Assembly: GCA_000992325.1 (NCBI GenBank)
Contig: LBTZ01000014.1
Span: forward strand, 1-32,606
DNA length: 32,606 nucleotides
From: Parcubacteria group bacterium GW2011_GWD2_38_11
GTDB lineage: Bacteria > Patescibacteriota > Minisyncoccia > Moranbacterales > GWC2-37-73
Direction of reading: 5' to 3'
Made by a program: the position numbers and the translations under genes. The notes under the pieces were generated by a model that was not told the origin of the DNA, searched no databases, and was given only the letters and a program-made list of their open reading frames with translations. Positions 17,323-25,494 of this stretch are shown in pieces; positions within the stretch are counted from its first letter, which is position 1; each line of letters starts with the position of its first letter.

Positions 17323-18929
17323 TTAAATAAAAGAGATAAGAAGTGTGAATATATGTAAAAACAATAGCAAAAAAATATATCTTTCCTGATAATGTTTTTT
17401 TGTAAAAAGGTAAAACGCAAAAAAGCTACAAAAAACAGAGAATAATATTAAATTATATAAGTGTAAACTTAAGGGTACTAAGATAAAGGAAAATGCAAAT
17501 AACCCAGCGATTATAAGTTTGGATTTTTTTAATCCAAAAACAACCGGGATCGTTCGCATATTTTCGTTTTTATCTCCTTTGAAATCCTTAATGTCTTTGA
17601 AATTTGAAATGAGTGCAAACGAAATTCCAATAATGAAAATTGTTTTTATTGGGAACGCCAGGATGTGTTGATCGGGGGAAACTAGAAAAAATCCAGCCAT
17701 GGCAATAAAAATTGCAGTTGCGCCAATCAATACGGATGAAAAGACAAAGTGCTGCTTTAATCTCAGTGGCCTTGCCGAATATAAATAGTAAGCAGTTTGA
17801 GCAAGGATAAGAAAAAATGCTGTCGTCATATTCATAATTGCTGTTCCAAAAAAAATCAAAACAAAAAGAATAAATTTGATTGAACCCCATTGTATCGTTG
17901 GGATTTCTTTTTTTGCTAGTGGTCGATCAGGGTTAGATATTGTATCGATGGACACATCTTCTTCGTCATTGATCATTACGGCAAGCCAAATATTGAGTGT
18001 AATTAGTATAAAAAATGTAAGTAGATAGATGACATTGACCGTATTTGAAATATTTATAGTGCCAAAGATACTTTTATTTGTGATAATTCCTATGGTAGCT
18101 ATAAGAAACCAAAATAAAATTCTTTCCATTCGGAGATTATTTTTCAGCGCGAGCCATAGCTTTTTGTTTGCAAAAAAAAGAAGCAACAATATTTGTACCA
18201 CTACTAATATCCATAATATGCAAGATAAAAAAATATCATTGGCTATGAGCATTTGTTCAGAGGTGTTTGCTGTTGTTGTGACTGTGATCCAACTTTGTTT
18301 AAGAAGTATGCTATATAGGGAAGATGCTGAAATTAATATTGTTTTTGAAAGGTGAGGGATAATAATATAGCTTGGTATTGTCGCATACAAAAACAATATT
18401 ATATATCCAGCGATAATTCCTAGAAGTGGTGGCAGTAGTTTTTTAGTTTTTTTGTATGTAAAGATGCTAATTGTGAGAAGAATAGAATAGGCGGCAATGT
18501 GCATCCCGATAGTGACTCCTGGATTATTAAAAGGGGACATCAACCTGAAGAAGAGATTAATGAATTGATCAGGGGTTGCAATAGTATAACCGATTGAACT
18601 TGCTTTGCTTCCAGTTATCATAAGATCAGCAATTGGGGGAACAAGAGTAAAAAGAAGTAATTTTGTTGTGAAATTTAAGACGTCAGTTATTGCATTTTTT
18701 GTCAATAGATATATCAAAAGTGTAAAAGAAAGAAAAATTGAAAAAAATGAAAGTGGAATGTGTATAAAGGTATCTATCCAGCTAAATAAGTATCCTGAGG
18801 GGTCAGGACTAGAGTATATTTCCAGAAAAACACGTATTAATGTTATACTGAACCATGTTATTATAATTTTTTCTAAAGAAAAAATTTCTTTTTTCTGCGC
18901 AAGGTTATTATTAGATGTTGACATATGCA
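17323..18929 (-). CDS. UbiA-superfamily membrane prenyltransferase with an N-terminal multi-TM extension
   Basis: Asp-rich motif 1 MINDEEDVSIDTISNPDRPLAKKEI and motif 2 NFKDIKDFKGDKNENMRTIPVVFG. Track ORF extends to 18999; MHMSTSNNN start at 18929 is likelier. Confidence 0.8.
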
Positions 18930-18973
18930 TTGATTGTCCTATTCTTAAGTTGTAATTAATATTTATTTGTATT

Positions 18974-19267
18974 ATGCGACTTAAAATCGAAAATATCAAG
19001 GAAAATCCGGTTAATCTGCTGAGAAGGGCGGGGTATACTTTTCAGCGCAATGAGCGGGATGAGATGAGTTTTGTGCGGCCGATGGCTAGAAGTGGATATC
19101 CAAGATTTCATATGTATGCGCATCTTGAAGGTTTGGCATTAGTGATTAATTTTCATTTGGATCAAAAAAAGGAGACATATGGACAGGGAACCAGGCATCA
19201 TGGGGAATATGAAGATGAAGGTGCTCTGCAAGTTGAAGCAAGGAGAATTCAGTCGTTATTGGCTTGA
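18974..19267 (+). CDS. hypothetical 97-aa protein
   Basis: Complete ORF with ATG start; sequence looks protein-like (MRLKIENIKENPVNLLRRAGYTFQRN...). Confidence 0.6.
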   Translation: MRLKIENIKENPVNLLRRAGYTFQRNERDEMSFVRPMARSGYPRFHMYAHLEGLALVINFHLDQKKETYGQGTRHHGEYEDEGALQVEARRIQSLLA

Positions 19268-19276
19268 TTTTGTCTC

Positions 19277-19373
19277 GCCTATTTCCTTTTTCGGCACGCT
19301 CAGCAGTCGGGGAGTTATGACTGCCTTGCTAAGAGTTCGCTCTCGCTCACTGTTGCCTCAAAAGAAAACAGGC
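19277..19373. repeat. IR-terminated ~97-bp structured repeat, copy 2
   Basis: GCCTATTTCCTTTTTCGGCACGC...CCTCAAAAGAAAACAGGC; same termini as 4714..4808. Confidence 0.6.
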
Positions 19374-19464
19374 TTGCAAAATCATTAATTCTTGAAACCG
19401 CCATACTTTTTGTGGGCTTGTCTAATCGTAATTAATGCCGTATACTCAGTATTGTATTGTAAAT

Positions 19465-19546
19465 GCCCAGGTGGTGGAATTGGTATACACGCCAGTCTTA
19501 GGAACTGGTAGAGCAATCTGTGGAGGTTCGAGTCCTCTCCTGGGCA
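19465..19546 (+). tRNA. tRNA-Leu(TAG)
   Basis: Acceptor GCCCAGG/CCTGGGC, anticodon arm CCAGT-CTTAGGA-ACTGG, variable arm present. Confidence 0.9.
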
Positions 19547-19547
19547 C

Positions 19548-19591
19548 AAATAAAAACAAACCTCTCTTGCAAGAGAGGTTTGTTTTTATTT
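19548..19591. terminator. terminator after tRNA-Leu, perfect 44-bp palindrome
   Basis: AAATAAAAACAAACCTCTCTTGCAAGAGAGGTTTGTTTTTATTT. Confidence 0.85.
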
Positions 19592-19855
19592 GTTTCGGAT
19601 GAGACTCGAACGGACAGAAGCTAAGCAAGATAATTTTCAGCAGAAAGTTATCGCAGTGTGCGTCAATGAATGCGAGGAATATGAGCATTCAGTGCTGTCC
19701 CCGACAAAGAATGAGCGAGCGACGGCGAGTGAATGATGCGGAAGTCTGACTAATGTTCTTAGCTATCTAGCTTGATTAAGACGATGTTTTATGTTAGGGT
19801 GGTAAATATTAAGGTTGGTATTTTGAAATCGTTCCACTTGGGGCACAATGATATT

Positions 19856-20800
19856 ATGAAAAAAATAATCGTAGAACAAAAAAACGCTGGAAAGCGCATT
19901 GATAAATTCCTGGCAGAGGAGTTTTTTTTGTATTCGCGGGCTGATATCATTAAAAGAATAAAAAAGGGCGAGGTTTTGGTTAATAATAAGCCAATTAAAC
20001 CAAGTTACATCCTGGAAGAAGAAAACGTGATAATGCTGGAAAATTTCTCCAGAGAGGAGCAGGATCATAGTTTAGTTGGAAATATTGATATACAATTGGA
20101 TATTATCTTTGAGAACGACGACATAGTGGTTATTGATAAGCAGGCGGGGTTGCAGGTGCATCCAAGTTTTAGTGAAAAGAAAAATACTCTGGTGAATGCT
20201 CTTTTGGCTCGTTATCCTCAAATTGTTGATGTGCACGATGGCAGTGTGGGCGCTGAGCTTAGACCAGGCATTGTTCATCGTCTAGACAGGGACACCTCAG
20301 GGGTGATGGTGATTGCGCGCAATATGGAGGCGTTTAATGCGTTAAAAGATAATTTTAAAAGTAGAAATATTGAAAAGAAATATTTAGCGATTGTGAAGGG
20401 AATTTTAAAAGAAAAAGAGGGGACGATAGATAAAGCAATTGCAAAAGCTTCTACCCATCGAAAGCAAATAATTGCGCGTAGCAATACTAGGACTGTAATC
20501 AGGCAAGCCGAAACGCATTTCAAGGTTCTTGATGAATTTAAAGGGTTTTCATTGATCGAAGTTACTCCAAAAACAGGCAGAACACATCAGATAAGAATAC
20601 ATTTAACCTCAATAGGGCACCCAATTGTGGGAGATAGGGTTTATGGTAATGCTGAAAAAGATGAAATTGGCACAATTTTGGCTTCAAGGCAGCTACTTCA
20701 TGCACAAAAATTGAAATTTGAGCTATTTGGCAAAGAGTATGATTTTGTTGCGCCAATCCCGCAGGATTTTGAAGATTTTTTGGCTTCAATAAAAGGATAG
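19856..20800 (+). CDS. RluA-family 23S rRNA pseudouridine synthase with S4 domain
   Basis: S4-like VEQKNAGKRIDKFLAEEF...VLVNNKPIKPSYIL; catalytic RPGIVHRLDRDTSGVMVIA; EVTPKTGRTHQIRIHL. Track start is 19772; ATG at 19856 fits the domain start. Confidence 0.92.
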   Translation: MKKIIVEQKNAGKRIDKFLAEEFFLYSRADIIKRIKKGEVLVNNKPIKPSYILEEENVIMLENFSREEQDHSLVGNIDIQLDIIFENDDIVVIDKQAGLQVHPSFSEKKNTLVNALLARYPQIVDVHDGSVGAELRPGIVHRLDRDTSGVMVIARNMEAFNALKDNFKSRNIEKKYLAIVKGILKEKEGTIDKAIAKASTHRKQIIARSNTRTVIRQAETHFKVLDEFKGFSLIEVTPKTGRTHQIRIHLTSIGHPIVGDRVYGNAEKDEIGTILASRQLLHAQKLKFELFGKEYDFVAPIPQDFEDFLASIKG

Positions 20801-20816
20801 GTAGCAGTGGGGGTTG

Positions 20817-20925
20817 ACCCCGCTAGAAAAATGACAAATATGGGCAAGTAATGATTATTGTTTATAAATACTAAGGCTATATAGCGAAAAAACCGCTTTA
20901 GCATTTTTCTAACGGGGTTGACTAA
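20817..20925. repeat. long hairpin element upstream of rplS
   Basis: CCCCGCTAGAAAAATG pairs with CATTTTTCTAACGGGG (one mismatch); GGGGTTGAC occurs at both edges. Confidence 0.45.
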
Positions 20926-21039
20926 TTTTCCTTTTGCTAGTATGATAGAAAAGCTTTTTAATTTAACTAATGAGTTTCCTATACCAGTGAGGGCTGAGGC
21001 CAAAAGATTTGCTCATTTGGGAGTGTGGGATCAAATGCT

Positions 21040-21507
21040 ATGAATAATAAACTACTGAATTTTAATGTTGGACAGAAAACATCTGAGATGCCTGCTTTTC
21101 GAGCTGGTGATGTCGTTAAGGTTTTTCGAAAAATTATTGAAGGAGGAAAAGAGCGAATCCAAGTTTTTGAGGGAATGATTATTGCTGTGAAAGGAAAACA
21201 AAGCTCATCAACAATGATAACTGTGCGAAAAGTTTCAAATGGTGTTGGGGTTGAGATTGTTGTACCTATCCAGTCTCCAAGTATTGAAAAAATTGAAGTA
21301 GTGAAGCGTGCCAAGGTTCGTCAGTCAAAACTATATTTCGTGCGTGAGCGAAGTGCAAAATCACTTAAAATGAAATATAGCGCACTTGCTGCATTTGCAA
21401 AAGTTGAAGAAGAAAAAGAAGTGAAGACTCCTACGGAAAAGATTGTAGGAGAAGTTAAAGAAGAAACTCCCCTGGCCGGGCAGGCTGTTGAAACAAAGGC
21501 TGAATAA
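21040..21507 (+). CDS. rplS: 50S ribosomal protein L19 with C-terminal extension
   Basis: MPAFRAGDVVKVFRKIIEGGKERIQVFEGMIIAVKGKQSSSTMITVRKVSNGVGVEIVVPIQSPSIEKIEVVKRAKVRQSKLYFVRER. Confidence 0.93.
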   Translation: MNNKLLNFNVGQKTSEMPAFRAGDVVKVFRKIIEGGKERIQVFEGMIIAVKGKQSSSTMITVRKVSNGVGVEIVVPIQSPSIEKIEVVKRAKVRQSKLYFVRERSAKSLKMKYSALAAFAKVEEEKEVKTPTEKIVGEVKEETPLAGQAVETKAE

Positions 21508-21532
21508 TAGGCAGGGTATACACGCCTTGGAT

Positions 21533-21615
21533 GCCCCGATGGTGGAATTGGTATACACACATGCTTGAGGTGCATGGCTTTTATCGGCATAGGGGTTCGA
21601 GTCCCCTTTGGGGCA
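21533..21615 (+). tRNA. tRNA-Leu(GAG)
   Basis: Acceptor GCCCCGA/TTGGGGC, anticodon arm CATGC-TTGAGGT-GCATG, variable arm. Confidence 0.88.
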
Positions 21616-21692
21616 CAAGTTGGGGCACAAGCTTGGAAATTGGAAATTGATTCGCCGGCTGGCGAATTGGAAATTACGCGCATAGCGCGGCA

Positions 21693-21767
21693 TGGGTGAT
21701 TAGCTCAGTTGGCTAGAGCACTTCTCTTACAAAGAAGGGGTCACTGGTTCGAGTCCAGTATCACCCA
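21693..21767 (+). tRNA. tRNA-Val(TAC)
   Basis: Acceptor GGGTGAT/ATCACCC, anticodon arm CTTCT-CTTACAA-AGAAG. Confidence 0.9.
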
Positions 21768-21780
21768 CATAAAATACGAC

Positions 21781-21852
21781 GCCTGAGTAGCTCAGTGGTA
21801 GAGCAGTGGATTGAAAATCCACGTGTCGTGAGTTCAATTCTCTCCTCAGGCA
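21781..21852 (+). tRNA. tRNA-Phe(GAA)
   Basis: Acceptor GCCTGAG/CTCAGGC, anticodon arm GTGGA-TTGAAAA-TCCAC. Confidence 0.9.
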
Positions 21853-21864
21853 CAATGTAAACTC

Positions 21865-21937
21865 GGGTCCTTAGCTCAGGGGTTAGAGCGGACGACTCAT
21901 AATCGTTTGGTCGCTGGTTCAATTCCAGCAGGACCCA
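21865..21937 (+). tRNA. tRNA with CAT anticodon, probably tRNA-Ile2 (lysidine substrate)
   Basis: TTAGCTCAGGGGTTAGAGCGGACGACTCATAATCGTTTGGTCGCTGGTTCAATTCCAGCAGG closely resembles E. coli tRNA-Ile2 as recalled, more than elongator Met. Confidence 0.82.
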
Positions 21938-21942
21938 CACGA

Positions 21943-22069
21943 ACAATTTTCAATTTTCAATTCACAATTTTCAAACAATTCTCAATTCTTTAATGAGTTT
22001 ATTTCTGAAACATTTGGAAATTTAGTCATTTGGATTTGTTTAGAAATTAGAAATTGGAAATTAAAAATT
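21943..22069. repeat. AT-rich MITE-like inverted repeat between tRNA genes
   Basis: CAATTTTCAATTTTCAATTCACAATTTTC... and ...GAAATTAGAAATTGGAAATTAAAAATT are roughly complementary ends. Confidence 0.55.
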
Positions 22070-22089
22070 CCATGCTTGCATGGGCACTC

Positions 22090-22161
22090 GCGGGTATCGT
22101 ATAGTGGCTATTATACGTCCTTGCCAAGGATGAGACGGCAGTTCGATTCTGCTTACCCGCT
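22090..22161 (+). tRNA. tRNA-Gly(GCC)
   Basis: Acceptor GCGGGTA/TACCCGC, anticodon loop TTGCCAA, U discriminator. Confidence 0.9.
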
Positions 22162-22167
22162 CCCTCA

Positions 22168-22195
22168 AAAAACACTGCATTTAAGCAGTGTTTTT
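22168..22195 (+). terminator. terminator after the tRNA cluster
   Basis: AAAAACACTGC-ATTTAA-GCAGTGTTTTT. Confidence 0.8.
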
Positions 22196-22333
22196 GTTTA
22201 CAAAATAAATACTAAAGAAGAACTTAGGAGAATTTAAAAATCATAAAACTTGCCTTCATTAGTATTAGATGATTAAATATATAATCAAGTTTTTTGACAT
22301 ATAAATAACTCAATTTTGCACTGGAGGTGCTAA

Positions 22334-22900
22334 GTGAAGACAGTCTATTTGACATCTGGACCTCGTGGTGCAGGAAAATCCACGTATGTGTCACTGGTTA
22401 GAAAAATCAGTCCTGAAATTTTGGTAATTGATAGAGATGAGATATATGCAAAAGAATTCAGTGGGTGCAGTTTCGATCCTTACACTGGTATGCATATAGT
22501 CGCCGCTCAATTTTTCAAACAACATATCAAAGAAGGGATAGATTCTGCGGACGAAGATGCAAAAATTATTATTGATGCTTGGAATGGTTTCGGGACGCAG
22601 CGCAAGGGATATATAAGATTACTGAGAGATCTTGGCGTGGAGACCATTGTTTGCTGGTATTTTGTTACGCCACTATCAGCTTGCTTGGAATGGTTTATGC
22701 AAAAACCAGATATACGTGGCTTTAGCGAAGGGAGCTGTATTTGGGATTACAATCTTTATCATGAGGAAGCTTCGGATATTAATTATCCAGAGCACAAAAT
22801 TTATCTTATTGAGAAAGATGATTTCGATGATTCAAACTTCGATATGATATGTAGAATAAATCCGTTGCAGTTAACTTTGCCAGGTGTTCCTTTGATTTAA
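22334..22900 (+). CDS. P-loop kinase (AAA_33/zeta-toxin/PNK-like), GTG start
   Basis: MKTVYLTSGPRGAGKSTYVSLVRKISPEILVIDRDEIYAKEF Walker A; GGAGG ribosome-binding site upstream. Confidence 0.75.
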   Translation: MKTVYLTSGPRGAGKSTYVSLVRKISPEILVIDRDEIYAKEFSGCSFDPYTGMHIVAAQFFKQHIKEGIDSADEDAKIIIDAWNGFGTQRKGYIRLLRDLGVETIVCWYFVTPLSACLEWFMQKPDIRGFSEGSCIWDYNLYHEEASDINYPEHKIYLIEKDDFDDSNFDMICRINPLQLTLPGVPLI

Positions 22901-22928
22901 AAATCAAATAAGATAAGGAGAAGCGATA

Positions 22929-23177
22929 ATGGAAGTCAATAAAGTTATTATCTTCAAGCATGAAGGAACAATGGAAGGAGAGTTATTTCTTGGTTATGTG
23001 GGAGAAGATATTAGGAATGGAGAAAAGGAGAATCCCTTTAGGTGGGAAAGTGTAAGAATTGGAGCGGTTGATGGAATAGCTGTTGGTCCTTGCTACCCCG
23101 TTTTTGTTAGTAAGGAAGAAATTCTTGCAACTGGTGCAATGTTAGTCAATCGTTTTGGTAATGCCATAAAATGGTAA
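22929..23177 (+). CDS. hypothetical 82-aa protein
   Basis: ORF with AAGGAGAAG ribosome-binding site, 28 bp after the kinase gene. Confidence 0.6.
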   Translation: MEVNKVIIFKHEGTMEGELFLGYVGEDIRNGEKENPFRWESVRIGAVDGIAVGPCYPVFVSKEEILATGAMLVNRFGNAIKW

Positions 23178-23300
23178 TATGACTCGTTTGCCCTGAAAAA
23201 TAGAAGGTACGCCCCAATCGGGAAACGGCCTTTTTTTATTTTCACTTAAATAAGTCTTTTATTTATGATTTCAACTTTAACAGTACTCACTAGCCAGCTC

Positions 23301-23345
23301 AAAAAAATTAAAAATCCTCTTACAAAGAGGATTTTTAATTTTTTT
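23301..23345. terminator. bidirectional terminator
   Basis: AAAAAAATTAAAAATCCTCT-TACAA-AGAGGATTTTTAATTTTTTT. Confidence 0.8.
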
Positions 23346-23361
23346 GAATTTTTGTAGGATA

Positions 23362-24252
23362 TTAGTGTTGCACGGAGAGTTTATAAAGAATTGCTTCCCC
23401 AAAATTATTGCCACTGCAGTCTGTTTCTTTTGAACAGTTTGATTGAGTGTATGCACCAGCTTTGAAATAATTTCCAGAACTAGATTTCTTCATTGTATAT
23501 GATGAGGTTGTGTTTCCATTGTAATAAACACTAATTTGTCCATTTGAGGCTAAAAATTTGACGGTAAATCTTTTCCCTAATTGATAATTAGGGTCTAGTG
23601 TTGGTCCTGTTTGGCCGTTGATGTCAACAAAAAGCTTGGGATATTCCAGTCTGATAACTATGACATCATCATTGGCATCATGAATTTGCCCAACAACTAT
23701 ATGTTTTTTTGTTTTTGGTACTGCGGTAATTGCTGCGTCAATGAACATAGAATGGGTGCCGGAAGTCGTCGCCCAGCTGGCAAGACTTTTCCCATCAGTT
23801 GTCATTTCACGTAATTCGCTGCGAGGGTAACCAGAGCCGCTAGTTGTAACACCATTAACTGGCGCTCTAAAAATAACCCCATCGCAAGAGGAATTTGCTT
23901 GAAAGTACGGATTTGCAGAATATGATGCAAGTGTTGCTTGTTTTATTTCTGTTGGTTTTTTGGTTGAGCCGGTTGGTAATGTTTCTTTCCATCCAGTAAG
24001 ATTTAAAACTTGTGAGGGATATTTACAGGAAACGATAACAGCCTTGTCGGGAGAAATGACTGTTTCAGTCGATTTTTTTGCAAGCTCCGTGGTTGGTTGT
24101 TCCTGACTCTTTGGTGTGTTATTGGCTTCTGTTAACCTGTTTCTACTGTTCTTTTTTGCTTGAGAGGAATTTTGGTATAGAAAAAGTCCCGCTATCAGCA
24201 TAAAGACAAAAAAACTAAAAATGGCTATTTTGCGTGTGTTTTGTTTTTTCAT
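23362..24252 (-). CDS. secreted polysaccharide lyase family 7 (alginate lyase-like)
   Basis: N-terminal TM/signal; PL7 motifs in order: YPRSELREM, GQIHDA, and NYFKAGAYTQS. Confidence 0.88.
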   Translation of the reverse strand: MKKQNTRKIAIFSFFVFMLIAGLFLYQNSSQAKKNSRNRLTEANNTPKSQEQPTTELAKKSTETVISPDKAVIVSCKYPSQVLNLTGWKETLPTGSTKKPTEIKQATLASYSANPYFQANSSCDGVIFRAPVNGVTTSGSGYPRSELREMTTDGKSLASWATTSGTHSMFIDAAITAVPKTKKHIVVGQIHDANDDVIVIRLEYPKLFVDINGQTGPTLDPNYQLGKRFTVKFLASNGQISVYYNGNTTSSYTMKKSSSGNYFKAGAYTQSNCSKETDCSGNNFGEAILYKLSVQH

Positions 24253-24452
24253 TTGGTATTTTTAATTATTAGTAGCTCGAGAGTCATTTTTTATGACAGT
24301 TCAGCACCAGGGAAAGACTACACTGGCCCATTAAGAGTGTCAAATACATAGAAATTGATTTTTCTTAATTTAATATCGAGTAGTTATTAAGTAATGATGG
24401 CAATAAAATAAAGATTTTATTGTATTAAATAACGCTGTTAATAAACAACCAT

Positions 24453-25475
24453 ATGAAAAAAGCAAATTCAAAAAAAATAGCTATCATTGGCAGTGGAATT
24501 GTTGGGCAAGCTACTGGGAAGGGGCTTGCAAGGGCTGGTCATAATGTTTTGTTTTATGATAAAAATCCCAACATTATTAAAACATTGAAAAATGATGGTT
24601 ATCACGCCGATCATATCGAAAATCTTTCCACCGTCGAGACCGATGAAATAGAGATTTTTATGATAAGTGTGCCGACTCCAACGAAAGAGGGGCGGGTGGA
24701 GTTAAGTTTTTTAAATGAGGCACTTACTAGTCTCGGAAAGGCAATAAAAGAAACAGAAAAAAACCCAATTTTTGTGGTCAGGAGCACAGTTCCTCCTGGT
24801 ACAACAGAAAATTTAGCAGTTTCTGTTTTGGAAAAAGAATCTGGGAAAAAAGCAGGGAAAGACTTTGGAATTTGCATGAACCCGGAATTTTTGCGAGAAG
24901 TTAGTGCTGAAAAAGATTTTATGAATCCATGGATGGTGGTTATTGGCTGTGATGATAAATCAGCTGGATTAGCATTGGCAAAAATTTATAAAATATTTAA
25001 ATGTCCAATTGTGCATATGTCTCTTAAGGAGGCAGAGATGATGAAATATGCTCATAACCTCTTAAACGCAACAAAAATATCTTTCTTCAATGAAATGCGT
25101 CTTGTTGGAGACAAGATGGGGGTTGATTCGGAAGTTTTTTTCCCTGCGGTAGTCAAAAGCGCAGAGGCGATGTGGAACCCTGAATATGGGACTAAAAATT
25201 TTGGACCTTATGGCGGAGTCTGTCTTCCAAAGGACACGGAGGCATTTTTTACTTGGGCCTTGGAAGTAGCTGATTTTGAAATGCCAGTTTTGAAAGGCAC
25301 AATTGCTACCAATAAGTTGATGCAAGAAAGTGTGACGGTTGAACAACAAATCAATGTCCATTCTTATCATATTGTTCCTGCATTAAAAAATAATTTTTTA
25401 CAGAGGGAATTTTCAAAAAAAACAAAAAATAAAAATACTTTTCAATTTGATGGTGCTAGCAGTATTCCGCTATAA
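24453..25475 (+). CDS. UDP-glucose/GDP-mannose dehydrogenase family protein (AlgD/UGD-like), lacking an obvious C-terminal domain
   Basis: KIAIIGSGIVGQATGKGLARAGHNVLFYD; SVPTP; RSTVPPGTTENL; NPEFLREVSAEKDFMNP; catalytic GPYGGVCLPKDTEAF. Confidence 0.88.
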   Translation: MKKANSKKIAIIGSGIVGQATGKGLARAGHNVLFYDKNPNIIKTLKNDGYHADHIENLSTVETDEIEIFMISVPTPTKEGRVELSFLNEALTSLGKAIKETEKNPIFVVRSTVPPGTTENLAVSVLEKESGKKAGKDFGICMNPEFLREVSAEKDFMNPWMVVIGCDDKSAGLALAKIYKIFKCPIVHMSLKEAEMMKYAHNLLNATKISFFNEMRLVGDKMGVDSEVFFPAVVKSAEAMWNPEYGTKNFGPYGGVCLPKDTEAFFTWALEVADFEMPVLKGTIATNKLMQESVTVEQQINVHSYHIVPALKNNFLQREFSKKTKNKNTFQFDGASSIPL

Positions 25476-25494
25476 AAATGCTAATAGTAAAAAA

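Noticed and set aside
19446-19688. ORF of 80 aa, minus strand (RRGLEPPQ...)
   Set aside because: Antisense of tRNA-Leu and its terminator; a common mis-annotation.
21865-21937. Elongator or initiator tRNA-Met
   Set aside because: CAT anticodon is shared, but the body resembles tRNA-Ile2 much more closely, and tilS is present.
21321-21946. Minus ORFs 21321..21683, 21361..21693 and 21761..21946
   Set aside because: Antisense of tRNA genes and rplS.
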